The notes under the pieces are model-generated. The model was not told the origin of the DNA. It did no database searches and was given only the letters and a program-made list of their open reading frames with translations. The position numbers were made by a program, and so were the translations under genes. A stretch of 64,000 bases of DNA, taken from Verpa conica. Its lineage: Eukaryota; Ascomycota; Pezizomycetes; Pezizales; Morchellaceae. Location: assembly GCA_033030425.1 (NCBI GenBank), contig JAUFSD010000005.1:1415001-1479000 (forward strand), written 5' to 3'. Shown here piece by piece: positions 35,803-48,000 of this stretch; the stretch's first letter is position 1, and each line of letters opens with the position of its first letter.

Positions 35803-36450
35803 TCAATTTTCAAGATGTGCCAAAATACTCTTCAACCTTTCAACAGCCACCTCCTTAGTCCTCATTTCGCTCCCTCGTTCCTGAGAGTCTTCTAAAGACC
35901 CATCCTCTAACCCATCACACGTAGAGCCAACATCCGCCTTCTCCCTCTCCACACAGCCAGCCCTATTCTCAAACTCCCATTCCGTCCCCGGAGCCGGTCG
36001 CCGCGTAGTACTCCTGATCCAGAAAACTTCATCTGCCGTTCCTAGCACTGAACCAACCTCCATACCCTCCTCTCTATCTATTAGATAATCTCCATAGCCA
36101 ACACCAAGATCACCGACTGATAGACAAGTATTGACGCCCATCCGGAACCCGACAATCTCGGGTTCTTTAACAGGTACGCATGCTAGGTCTTGCCATTGTT
36201 GCGGTATTTCGTACCATACTCCGTTTTCGTGACCTGAGGAAGAAGCGTTCACCCTTGTTAAGGTTTCTGGTGAGAAGTCGGCGCTGAATTCGAGGTCTCC
36301 ACTGCTGCTGCTGTATGGTTCGAATGACATGGCGGTGTTTTGGATGTGAGTGCTAGTCGTGTAGTCTGGTGTGGCCTCAAACTCTGTGTCGAAATTGAGG
36401 TTAGAATTTTCTTCGGACAGAGTTTGTGAGAGTACTTGAGCGGCGCTCAT
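35803..36450 (-). CDS. Unrecognised acidic protein, 215 aa
   Basis: Single open frame with an ATG at 36450 and stop at 35803. I do not recognise the family. The first 80 residues are polar and serine/acid-rich. A central part has more regular hydrophobic content (VWYEIPQQWQDLACVPV, EIVGFRMGVNTCLSVGDLGV, VFWIRSTTRRPAPGTEWEFE). The C-terminus is a charged probable helix ending ERLKSILAHLEN. No signal peptide or membrane helix is visible. Tryptophan- and glycine-containing segments and even codon use argue that it is real. An upstream exon cannot be excluded. It could be a lineage-specific protein. Confidence 0.55.
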   Translation of the reverse strand: MSAAQVLSQTLSEENSNLNFDTEFEATPDYTTSTHIQNTAMSFEPYSSSSGDLEFSADFSPETLTRVNASSSGHENGVWYEIPQQWQDLACVPVKEPEIVGFRMGVNTCLSVGDLGVGYGDYLIDREEGMEVGSVLGTADEVFWIRSTTRRPAPGTEWEFENRAGCVEREKADVGSTCDGLEDGSLEDSQERGSEMRTKEVAVERLKSILAHLEN

Positions 36451-39012
36451 ATTTGGGGGATGTGGAAGCGTGTGGTTTTTTTTTTGATCGTACTAGTATG
36501 TATAAGGTAGCTGTATCTTAAGGTCTTTTTTTTGATTATCCGAGTTTGTTGTTTCGTTTCGCCGCGAAAATAGTGATTTTGGATTTTTTCTATGCCTAGG
36601 TATATTGTTGTTAAGGTAGGTAGCTGTCTCGTTATTATATCTCCCCGAGTACGCCCCTCCAAGCCTTTCTAACAACCGACAGCCAACTAACCCAAACGTG
36701 ACATCAACCGACAACTCCCCCCCTTTTTTATTAAAGAAAATCAGGCTCAGAACACTTAAAGTTATGATAAGGGACTATGTATGATGTAATTCTCGATTAT
36801 CCATCTTTCTCCCGGGTTGCGACTGAGTATCAAAGATAAGGGATAGCCGATTATGGAAATGTTCTGCCCCCGCCACTAACTCCACATCCGATAACAACTC
36901 TACGACGTACATCCAATTAACTAGCTACCGACATACCAAGATTCGGGTTTTTTTTCTCTTTCTTTCTCCCTTTGGATTGTGCGAGGCCGTTATACACCCG
37001 GAGCTTTTGTGGGGTAAAAACGAAACTGTGGGGTAATTAAATCCTGGCCACGGATTACTTTTTAAGCGCCAAGGCGGTAAATAGTTACCTGCAGAAAACA
37101 CGCGGGGGGGGATAACCTATATTGAAGTGTATGTGCTGGAAGTGCGGTGAATAGTGCGAGCGGTCTAGATTGTTTTTTGTTTTTGAATTATTCAGCTTAC
37201 TAGCAATGCGCTGTGCCTCTTATTAACTGCACTAGGAACTGGTTGATGATTATACGATATAGGAGGCTCGCCCTATAAGAATATTGACTATCCAGTGGTC
37301 TGTAATGCATGAAGAACATTCTAAAGACCCCTCCCTATACCCTCTGGTATATAATGTGGACTTCAGGAGCTCAAGGGACTTTTAACATTTTCTTGGTAAA
37401 ACACGTCTCCTAGTAGCTGCCCTTTAGTGAGTGCATGACTAGATGTACGCTGAGAAATTAGATCCAAGAACATGGTGACGGCTACTCAATATTACCCTAA
37501 ACTACCTCTTTGAGACTAGAACCGCTAGAATAAATTAAATTAAATCACAGTGTTGCATATGAAACTTAAATTTACTCCTGTCTTCATGATCTATACCATA
37601 GAATATATTCCCTACTTTTAGCAAAGGGGACAAGAAAGCGCTCAAAATTTATGATCATATACCCTATACTACTAAAATGAGGTAAGATAGAGAGGTATTA
37701 GGGATATTTTTGATAGTTTCCATAGACCCTAAAAATACTTGTGGTTGTGGCATAGATTTTATTTGTAGGTTCAAGTAAAACCTAAACAGCTATTAAAGAG
37801 GTTGCGCTACGGTCGAAAGTCGTCATTACCAACATGAACTCCTACTTTCTAGTTCTATTACGAGAGTCAATTTCCACCGCCAATACTAAATACCTAACTT
37901 TTTACACCCACAGAACCCGAAGGAAGCATACAACGGAACTAATTATACAAGTACCGTTCAACAAAAAAAAGAGAAAAACCCTTATTAACACTGATATCTC
38001 TAATAGATTCCCCTGTTAAAATTTTTTGGAAATACTTATCTAAAGTCTCAGAGGTAGCTCTATACCTAAATGCTCTATTCTAGTTGATCCATAAACTTGA
38101 TCTGCCGCGCCTCCCCCCCAAGAGTACCCACTTTGCCTACCAATCAAGAATTAGTAGTTCAGGCCACAAGTTTTTTGGGGGGTTGGTACTTAGTTATACT
38201 GTAGTATCCATATAATATACATAGTCACCTTCAGTCCAGGCAATATTAACGATAATGGTTTCATGGATAATCGTGTCGATAGAAATTTCAGCAGAGACAG
38301 CAACACTAAAGAGAGTAGTAAGGCTCAAAGGGATGGATAGGAAATGCATGATTATTTGAGAGCTGCTTGAGAATAGGTAGACTTGAGATCAATATATTTT
38401 CAGAAGAGTTGATTACCAGAAGACTACTGTTAATACTAAGCCCAGACTTTTGGGCGTTGAGTTGGGATAGTAAGAATATGAATGCGCCTATCTCGTGATA
38501 AGGAACCTGGCCAGAATTTCAGGTTCTGGGCAAAGATCGCTTTTTATTGTTTTCTGGGTCCCTTGAGAAAATCATATTTCCATTTGTGGATTTCTAGGCG
38601 TAGAAGTGAAGATTATAAATGTACATTGTGCGAGGGAAGTCACAAGTATTGAATATTTCTAAAAACTCTTCCTATTTAGCCACCCGCTTTCCAACAGTGA
38701 AACTAATCAATCCCATACAAAAAACAGACCCATAAACCCAAAACGCGGATCAATTGAACAGAATATTTTTTAATGACTAGCAAAAAAAGTAATGCACAAC
38801 CAAACTGATATGTATACAAGTCAAGTAAGGCAGAAGAAAAATACATTGCCAATAAACCCCAAGAACCCAATCCCATGTCAATAAAATAAATGCCCTGTAA
38901 AAGAATCCGACCAAACCCATGAAATAAGAAATAAAACCATATCTACGACATTGAAAGAGTTGATAAAGAATTGAAAGAGTTGATAAAGAATTGAAACGAA
39001 ATGAAAATGAAA
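36451..39012. other. Intergenic, orphan gene promoter to SREBP 3' end
   Basis: AT-rich with no supportable gene. The orphan gene's promoter lies at the left and the SREBP 3' untranslated region, including a short tandem repeat, at the right. Confidence 0.55.
38951..38996. repeat. 20-bp tandem repeat in the SREBP 3' region
   Basis: TTGAAAGAGTTGATAAAGAA occurs twice in direct succession and begins a third time (TTGAAA). It ends about 17 bases from the SREBP stop codon, so it probably lies in the 3' untranslated region. Confidence 0.85.
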
Positions 39013-42000
39013 TCAAACAACCACAGCTGCAGCCTCTGGTACTGCGAACCTCACTTTTGACTCCTTCTTCCCACCCTCACTGTGTGCACCAACTGCACCC
39101 CCACTGACATACCCATCATCACTCCCCTCCTCGAGCCCTGCCAGTCTCCTCTGCAACCCATTACAAAAGTCAATAATCCTCAAGCGATCGTTCTTTTCAA
39201 CCCATGCTCTCCTAGATTCGTTCATCCTTCTATCACCAATCCAAATTCTCAACACAGCCGCAACACTATCAACGCTCTCGCCAGCCCCCTTGGCCCAGTT
39301 CTCATCACTGGATACGAATGCATTCAATGTCTTCCAAATTGAAACAAATCCAAGAAGACCAAGGCCAGACGAGATGGACTCAGATGAAGAGATCGAGGTT
39401 TTTCGCCAGTCAAAGTCAGAAAAGAGGCGAGTAGCTCCCTCTGTGCGGCCATTGGACAATAGGTTGAGCGCCATGGCACACCGGATAGCAATCTTGATAT
39501 CGGTAGTGGTTGTGGCAGCGACAGAACGGGTGACAGAGATTCTAGGTACAATGCTGCATGAGCTGTCATGGACTTTGAGGTCCTCTTCGAAGGACTTGAG
39601 TGCTAGGAGCAGATCCTTTCCTTCCTTGTCAGAGTCGAGAATCGCTTTTGCTACAAATGTACGGAGCTGAGCCTTGCTGTTTGGTGGTGCAACATTCAAA
39701 GCTACTTGAAGCTGGGAAGCAAGCCTCTTCTGGTGCTTAGGGGCTTTCAAGGATGTAGCGAGGACAGATTGGACCATGAGACTTGAGTACCATGCTGCTA
39801 GAGCGTCGAGAGGGGAGCGGATAGATTCATCTTCAACAACGGTATCCATGCCTTCATCATGAGCTTCACAGTTATAACCAGTATTTTGGTCATATGCAAG
39901 ATTATAGGCTTTCTGGATGATCTTGTTATCCAAGACATCGCTCGGTTCGAGTGCTAAAAGCTGGGAAAGATGCTCCGGGAGATTCTGGGAGGGGTCGGTG
40001 GATTGTTGTACTTTCCTCGCCTCGTTCCAGTAGTAGTTAGCTAGCTTGTCTGAGACTTTCTCAAAATGACTTCCGAGATTCCAGAAAAGAACTTTGATAT
40101 GGAGGGCGTTCAACATCAGTCGGCTACAAGTCGCTGGTACAGTCATTGATGCCAATAGTGTGAGGAGAAGTCGTGGCTTTGTGATATCCGCATCACCGCC
40201 AGCAAGCTGTGCATCGAGAGCAATAGTCCAAGCCTTGATACGAGCGACTTCGTGCTCTTCGGTCATGCCAGTTATCATTGAGTAACCATGCCATCCAACA
40301 AGCTTACGGAGACTAAGCTTAAGAGTCTTAAAACCCAACGCGGAGAGTTCCATAAGAAGAGAATTACGTGGCACCCAAACAGACTGGACGGCTGTGAGCC
40401 ATGCTGTACGGCGGATTTCAATAGATGATGCAAGTGATGGGACAGGTGAAAGATCGGTTTGGGGGGATTTGTCCTTTTCTGAGGCCGATTTAGAATCAAA
40501 GAAGCCCGGAACAAGAACATAGACAACGGCTGAGAACAAGAGAACAATCTTAAACAACAACCAAAACATTTGGTTGCCACCAAATGCCGAGCCTGATGCG
40601 CCAAAAATCTCTAGACTTGGTACTGGTATGGCGAACAGCTGTCGTGAACCATCTTCCTGTTCCTGTAACCCATTCGCGACCATCAAACCTGCCAAGCTAC
40701 CAACCATTAGCCTACTCATCAGCCCACCACCTGGTCCACCACCAACTCCTCGTTGACCATTTCCCGGTTGCATATTGTTCATAGGACCCATAGTTGCCAA
40801 CTTCTCAAAAGCGGCCAGTCGATTTTTAAGCTGATCATTCTCATCTTGTAGTCGCTTGGACCTTTTCTCGAGGTGCCTAATGTATTCTGTCGCCTTCGCC
40901 AACACAGTAGCCTTGTTGAGCTTGTGTGCTGGTGTCAATCCTTCCAAGTCCTCGTCATCATCCCCATCCTCGCCAAGCTTTGATGTTCCAGCCATGACAC
41001 GCAGGGAAGGGACAGAGTCTCTAAGGGCAGCGATCTTGTCGTTAAGGTTGGTACGATACCGCTTCTCAATCATATTATGGGCAGTCTTCTTCGGCTGCTG
41101 CTTGCGGCCACTGGTAGTGGTGGTAGTGGTAGTTGCAGGACCACTGTCTTCGGTATTCTCATCAGTACTTGTCTTTCGCTTCTTTGGACGAGGGATGGCA
41201 TTGTCGTCGCTATGTGAGTCGTGAGCGCGAGAGTCAGGACTGCTCGTAGTCCGGTGAGAATGATGTGAAGAAGCAGGCGACAAGCTGTGCGACTGTTCCT
41301 GAGAGAGTGACATACGTTGGCGTGGAGGTGGTGGCTGTTGCGGGGGAGGTGACTGCCAGCCTATTGCGCCGAAATCATCACGCTGCTGCCCCTGATTCCG
41401 CCAACCTAATGGCGTGTAGGCGTCTGAGCTCGCATTCCCCTGAGCCTGTCCGCCTACGGCACCACCATAGGTATTGAAATCGAACAAGGAATCGCTATCC
41501 TTGCCGAAAGAGTAAGTGCCCTCCAGTGCGGTCTGAGTAGTGGGGTCGAGGAGCGAGTTGCTCGGCGAGATAGTAGCCTGTTGATTGTTCGAGAAGGAGT
41601 AGCGGCCTGGAGAGTTGTCGTCCTCAATCTTTATATAATCACTTAGTGGAGATACTACACGGCTTGATTGTTGCTGCTGTTGTTGTGAAGGATCTGCGGG
41701 GGTCATGAGGGTATCCCAGGACTGAGCAGCTAAAAGACCAGCGGGATCGTCAATGGGAGAGAAGAAAGTCTGATCACTTGGATTCCACGAGGTGACGTCG
41801 TAGTCGAAACGAAGAGACTCTGGAGAGTGGGAGGTAGCCGAGCCAGATGATAAACCCGGGGGAGAGGAAGATGAATTACGGTTATCCAAGAAAGATGTAT
41901 CGAGGATGCTAGCAGGGGATGCAGAAGCCGAAAGGGTGTGATGAGAAGAATTCGAGGTGTTGATGTTTGAGTTATTGGAGCTGGTGTTCAGATCAGCATC

Positions 42001-42045
42001 CAACCTCGCCAGAAATTGAGCGCAAGAATCGTAGTCTAATTCCAT
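39013..42045 (-). CDS. srbA: Sterol regulatory element-binding protein (SrbA/Sre1 type)
   Basis: Membrane-tethered bHLH transcription factor that is cleaved on low sterol or oxygen and induces ergosterol and hypoxia genes. It is one uninterrupted exon of 1010 aa; SrbA of Aspergillus is of similar size. The ATG at 42045 is the first in frame; the frame stays open for 106 codons upstream but holds no ATG. The N-terminal activation region is Ser/Gln/Asp-rich. The bHLH (about 320-398) has AHNMIEKRYRTNLNDKI, with the SREBP-specific tyrosine at about 330, and a leucine-zipper-like helix to 415. The loop is long and acidic, as in fungal SREBPs. Two hydrophobic segments (about 443-457 and 492-516) would be the membrane helices. 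The 490-residue C-terminal half matches the long fungal SREBP type, unlike short forms. Confidence 0.95.
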   Translation of the reverse strand: MELDYDSCAQFLARLDADLNTSSNNSNINTSNSSHHTLSASASPASILDTSFLDNRNSSSSPPGLSSGSATSHSPESLRFDYDVTSWNPSDQTFFSPIDDPAGLLAAQSWDTLMTPADPSQQQQQQSSRVVSPLSDYIKIEDDNSPGRYSFSNNQQATISPSNSLLDPTTQTALEGTYSFGKDSDSLFDFNTYGGAVGGQAQGNASSDAYTPLGWRNQGQQRDDFGAIGWQSPPPQQPPPPRQRMSLSQEQSHSLSPASSHHSHRTTSSPDSRAHDSHSDDNAIPRPKKRKTSTDENTEDSGPATTTTTTTSGRKQQPKKTAHNMIEKRYRTNLNDKIAALRDSVPSLRVMAGTSKLGEDGDDDEDLEGLTPAHKLNKATVLAKATEYIRHLEKRSKRLQDENDQLKNRLAAFEKLATMGPMNNMQPGNGQRGVGGGPGGGLMSRLMVGSLAGLMVANGLQEQEDGSRQLFAIPVPSLEIFGASGSAFGGNQMFWLLFKIVLLFSAVVYVLVPGFFDSKSASEKDKSPQTDLSPVPSLASSIEIRRTAWLTAVQSVWVPRNSLLMELSALGFKTLKLSLRKLVGWHGYSMITGMTEEHEVARIKAWTIALDAQLAGGDADITKPRLLLTLLASMTVPATCSRLMLNALHIKVLFWNLGSHFEKVSDKLANYYWNEARKVQQSTDPSQNLPEHLSQLLALEPSDVLDNKIIQKAYNLAYDQNTGYNCEAHDEGMDTVVEDESIRSPLDALAAWYSSLMVQSVLATSLKAPKHQKRLASQLQVALNVAPPNSKAQLRTFVAKAILDSDKEGKDLLLALKSFEEDLKVHDSSCSIVPRISVTRSVAATTTTDIKIAIRCAMALNLLSNGRTEGATRLFSDFDWRKTSISSSESISSGLGLLGFVSIWKTLNAFVSSDENWAKGAGESVDSVAAVLRIWIGDRRMNESRRAWVEKNDRLRIIDFCNGLQRRLAGLEEGSDDGYVSGGAVGAHSEGGKKESKVRFAVPEAAAVVV

Positions 42046-45000
42046 CCCTCCGGAGGATGTGGTGGTGTCTTTTGAGCAGCAGAGAGAGGGTGAGAAGTGA
42101 GGAGACGAGGAGGAGATGGTATATTCGTGTTGGCGATGCAAGGCAGAGATGGGGGGGGGAGGGGTGAGGGGGATGTGGACTGATGTGATGATGGAAGTAT
42201 GATTAGTACTGGGGTTGCAGGAAGAGGTAGGAACGGGTAGATTGTATGGTAGATGGTAGGTGGCAGGATAGGAATGGTAGGGCAAACGGTGCAAACGGTA
42301 GTGGCAGAGGGCCAGTAGGGCAGAGGAGTAGCAATAGCAGTGGAACGGATGCGGTAGGGACAACGGGCACGGTGGGAGGGGCTCAGTGACTGAGAATTAG
42401 AAAAATGGGTCGACGAGTGGGCTGATGATTGCCTGATCTCTCACAACACACGAGGTGCCACCTCCCAAAGCGGAAGTCTCCCCCAGGAAAGGGCGACTCG
42501 CGGCAAGAAAGTGTTCCGATCAGAATGCGGCCAAGCCCTGTCAATCCGTGCAGGGATGGGGCTGATCGCCTGTTAATTGGCCAAAAACCACTCCACTGGG
42601 CACTGGCTGATTCTAACAATCTGATGTCTCCTGTTGTTAGATAATAATCTTTCCACTTCTCCCCTCTCGTCATATTCATGCGCCCATCCATAGGAAAGTG
42701 AAATCTTCTACATATCTGGCCGTCTGTCCTCGATTGCAGGAGGAAATAGATCTCGGTTTCAAATTTCAAGCAAGTCCTAGACTGATGCTCGTACGTGTTT
42801 CTATAATCTCCCAAGGTTGCGCTAATTACCACGCCTCACGGGGGCACCTTGATATATTTGTTATTCATAATCAGTGGCTCGGCGGCTTAGAGGATCATAC
42901 TTACTTCCCCATTTATCTAATTACTATACGTAACATTCGTAGTCGTTACTCTACTTGTTCTAATATCCCAGTCCTGATCTACGGTCAAAGTTCTGGAAAC
43001 TACGTGTAGTGCTTGTACTAATAAGCGATAACGCTGCTTCTAACTTTAACTCTAGCTAATATTATAAACCTTCCATATCTAAGAATGTGCTTATCTACAA
43101 TTACAAAAATAAAAATTAATTTCTTTACTATTTTATATTCTTAGTACCAATTCCTATACTAATAAAAATCACAGGAAATCTAGTCACGGTGAAAATTATA
43201 AACTGCACGTACTCAATTGATGACTTTGGTCTGACCAGCGATTGTTATACAAATCCCATTCCATACGGAAGCAATGGCTTACATTTAGCTCTCCAAAAAC
43301 ATCAGCATCCCAAAAACACCACTTCCCGCACTGGGACTACAGCAGCAGCTGTCCATATCACAACCCGCTTAGAACAAGCCCTTAAGACAAACCTGCGGCC
43401 AAGAATAGAACTACCAACAGATTATACGCCTCAAAAAAAACGACCACCGATAACTAGTAGGTACTAGTACAACCTAATCTGTGGCTAGACCATGCAACTA
43501 CTAATATAAAAAAATAAAAAATAAAAAAATAAAAACGCCACAAATGCTCAGCTTCTCTATAACTAACCTCCCCTACAGCATATCTTAAAAAGGATCGAGA
43601 AACCAGGGTCTGCTAACAAGGTGTTGTGACCAATCATACTACTAGAGACTTCGCTAAAAACCTAAAGAGCGAATAAAAACTCCGAATCTCGTGTCTCACG
43701 CCCCCAACCTTTTTTACCGTACGCTGTAAATGCAGCCTCAGCAAACACGTGGTACCAAAATATCTCCTCGTACGATTCTCTGAGTCACGACTCACGAGGG
43801 ACATACGATTCTTGCCTTACCAGCCCCATGTGACCAACTAGAGGAGGAAGTCGGCCCCTTCCTGGATTTTGCTATTTGTCGTGATACCGGCTCGGACAAA
43901 ACTCCGTTACAGGGGATCATCGGTTAAGAATAAAGTATCTAATATCCCGAGCGGGTGTGATTGATACTGACAAGCACATAGTGAGTGGGGAGATAGTCCA
44001 ATCATGAACTGTCACTCGGAGCCTTTTTACCAGTGTCTGGTGGACTGGTATACATTTCTTTCTTCCAATTTTGATAGCTGGATCTGAGCTGAATGGAATT
44101 TAGGTGTCTGGTCTGATTATGATCCATGGCTCTTGCTTGTGTATTCGGATAAAGAATGACAATACTACGGATTAGCTACTCTTCCTCCTGAGAAAGCCAG
44201 CTTTCTTATCTCCATCAACTAGTTACTAAAAACCGACAAGCAGGTCAAAGTATAGGGTACAGCGGTTTTCCCGTCCATCTATTCGTTTCTTCATTCACTC
44301 TCATGCAAGAACTACTAGAACAGCAGTAATTGAACGACGGGCACCCGGGAGGATTCAAGCTCTCAACATCGCACACAGTAGGAATCAACCCCCGCAAGAT
44401 TCTAAACCTATCTACACCCTCCTGATGGATCTCACACCCACCCCAAATTCTTTCAAAATACCAAAATACCCCGTCTCGTATTCGACATCCCCACGCCCAT
44501 TAATCAACACAGCGGATACAAGTACCCCAACGTACGTCTTACACACGATATTACAGAAAAGACTCCCATAAATAAAAGCAGTGGACCAAAGCACAGCATT
44601 TGGAACGGTGAAGCAGCCCCGCCCTATCTATCATTAAGAGATGGTATGATCTCCTAACCTTAGCATCTCAATAAATCACTCTACGCTCCGAGAAGAACCC
44701 CAAAACGGGCACATATTCTACAATAGAAAGAGTGGAGAGATTTTGGTCTGATTTCTGGCCATTATAGGCGGATAATCAAATGGGCTCTCGATGAATATGT
44801 TGCGCCAGCACGGCTCACGGGGCACTTCGTGAGATGTCATTCTTGAGTAATACGCACTATTTTTGGTAGTTGGTTCAATTTATATTTAGGTATAAACATA
44901 TATGATCTATCGATATAACCACCGTCAGTATAGCCAATGATCATCACCCTAATACTCATTACTAGACGTCGCAAAACAGCACTTGATCCCGTCCTATGAA

Positions 45001-48000
45001 ACAAGACCATAGTTATAAAAATTACTAATAATTACGTAAAACTCATCCTGTGGACTTTACTGAACTTTTAATCAAATCAGCGAGTCAGTTATAGTAATAT
45101 ATATATGGAGCCAGAATCCAAAAATCTCCTCGGACTATACATATTTAAAGACCTAACAAAACAAATATAACTTATTATGCATGTGCATACCCGATTATAT
45201 ATCATAGACGGAAGGCTGCATATGCATAACAAATTAAATAAGAAAATATTAATCTTTAGACGTATTTTAAACATGAGTTATCACTCGACCTCATCTAATT
45301 AGACACTATTAAATGTAATAAGTAGAACTAGTTCTAAGACTTCCCTATTTGTCTACCACATTTATAATATCGGGCCAAACTCCTGGGAGCCCTAGCTTGT
45401 CCTAGGTAAAGGGTACCGTGCGCCTATAGGAGTGACAAACTACAGTACCAAAAAGAGGGGTGGTACGGTGCTCCCACAAATACACTAGCGATATATATGA
45501 GAAATACAGTATTTGTACAGTAATATACCTCAGTTACTGGTTTAATTCGATATTTGCGACTAAATTCCGTAGTGCTATGGTAGTAAATTCACCTCGTTTT
45601 TTCATACTGTAGTTTACGGAAATATAATCAAGGATAAAAACTAACGATATATTTTATTACTATGGCATAATGCCCACCCTTTGTTATAGCAAAAGAGGTT
45701 AAAGATAGTACATAAACAAAAGAAATAAATTATACAAAAGAAATTTAACCCTTAAAGAATGCTCTCATGATGTAGACCATACGCTCGCAAACATGAATTC
45801 AGCCACCTCTAAATCAACCAATAACTCCTTTAATCTATCCTTCTCACCCTCCCTTACAAGCATTCCGGTGCTGTATAATTCCCCGCTCGGCCGGGAATGA
45901 AGATAGTGAACGCGACCATTGATGCGACTTGATCGTGAGAGATAATAGATTAGTGAACAACCCCCATCGACGAATCATAGGTAATGCTAATGTTTCATAC
46001 CTTGTCTCAGACTTTATCCACTCATAGTCTTCTTCCAATCAGCTGTGAGAGGGAGAAAACAGTAGCTCGGGCGGAGATGTATCGACTGGTATTGACCCGG
46101 AACAGGCTTCTATAGAGAAGTTAGTTATGGTCTCTTTTTTTAATATATCGCTGTATTAGATATGCTTTCATAGGGATAACAAGGTCTATCTGAATTGGAG
46201 TATCTAATATCGAAGTGCTATAGTACTGCTAATAAAAAAATAGATAAATACCTTCAAGGCGCTCGAAGGAGCAGCAGACTTGATATCGGAGCGAACAGTG
46301 ACAGTCCTAGCCTTATACATTTCTTTGGTAGAAGCAAAGTGGGTATTTTAGATAATCTGAATAATGTATTTGTAGGGAGTCAGAGTAATGCTGCGTATTC
46401 TGTCGCTGGTCACTTCAAACCCTTCCAAAGGGCAATAGATGAAGCTTTAAATAGTCCGCTGACCTCGACAAGAGAGCTATATAAACCAGGTTTTAATTAA
46501 ATGAATATATAAAAAGCAAAACCACTACTCCCCCAGGTTGAGTAATCCCGGCCTGTGGTGACTGTAATGGCGCGCATATTCAATGTGGGTGTACGGACGG
46601 GAGGCCACAGCAAGATGGGCATTGGTACAGTAACTTGTGCAATTTTTTCGAACCACCGATTGGCGGTTTTGAGCTCTTGTCATCCTTAAGCCCCCCGCTG
46701 ATCCGCGGCAAACCGAGAGAATGTAACTAAAGTCATCTAAGCACGACCCCGTACATACCACCGTAGTCAATCATACATTCCTGTCGGTTCCCGCTATACG
46801 TGAACGAGTCCGGATGAACTCCAAAAACTAATCCTATACTCTTTCTCTGAATTCAAGATCACCTGGTGGTATAGAGAGAGGGGGGTTAGGTTTGTAGTTG
46901 CAGTAACCAATAAGCAACAATCTTGGCTGACCGAAATTTCCAGATTCCCCCCTGCTAGGAGCCCCGCGAGTCCACAACACCCTCGAATCATCTCGAATCC
47001 CGATAAATGCCGAATTGGATCACTTGCCGTTCATCAATAGCAGAGCACGTCCTCGCTGTTGATGATATTTTAATAATAGCTAAGGCGGGACGGGCTTGCG
47101 TTATTGCTTATGACAGCGCGTTAATTACTATTTTTTCCTTTTATTTGAGACAAAGATCTTTCAATCAGGGCTGTTTCGTAACAAAGCTACCCAAGGTTAT
47201 TTTTACTGTTTCATTTTGCTTTGTTTCGGTAGAAACAGTTACACATAACAGTAATTCGGGTACCTGATCCGAGTTAACTGTAACGCCCGTTTTGCTTATT
47301 CCTCAAAAGTGAATCATCTCAAAATTCCCCGGGGGGAGGGAAGGGGGGGGGGACTTCTGTTTCAATGAGCTATGAAACTTTCTCATCTATGCAAGCCTCA
47401 GTAATCCCCCCGGGTAGATAGTCGTGTTTCTAGATGTCTTCTGTTGCTGAAGCAAGAGAGTCTGTCACGAGAGCTCCAGCCCTCTCGGAAACCGCAGCCG
47501 TAACACAAGGCGCCACCATGCAACCCCCTCCAAATTTTTTTTCTCGCTCTGTAATTGATTCCAATATTTCACCTCTGTTATAGGGCTTATCTGATAACGA
47601 TAAGGATATCTCCAAATGCACTCCTCTCCCACTTGGGACATATATAAAGTTCAGGATATCTTACTACCCAAGCGATCTTCAACCTCCAAAAGGACAATCG
47701 CCATGTCGATGATATTTGCACTACTATTAAAAAAACAGCCTACGACGTAATAGACCGCTTATAAATCCAGAGAGGATCAAATCCTAAAAAAACTCATGCA
47801 TCGCTGAGGTCAGATAAGACGAGTGCTACCCGGTGACTATACACAATTCTCTTTTTATAACGTAACCCTAACCCGAGGTAGGACGATTACAACTTAACCT
47901 AGCATGACTCAGATATAGATTTCCCCGGCTACGGGATATCGAGATCTAGACGAGCTGTCAAACCCATTTGCAGAAATATCTACCCAGGTTCACCCCCCCC

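Noticed and set aside
39290..39670. 126-aa plus-strand frame
   Set aside because: Antisense shadow within the SREBP coding exon; no domain.
42383..42832. 149-aa minus-strand frame upstream of SREBP
   Set aside because: No recognisable domain; lies where the SREBP promoter and leader are expected and does not splice plausibly to it.
42046..42900. Sterol regulatory elements for SREBP self-regulation
   Set aside because: Looked for TCACNCCAC-like sites on both strands; only weak partial matches, not enough to annotate.
43189..43467. 92-aa plus-strand frame
   Set aside because: No domain, AT-rich surroundings, no splice partner; considered a chance frame.
46195..46500. 101-aa plus-strand frame
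   Set aside because: Protein-like composition but no family, no good context and length compatible with chance in 64 kb.
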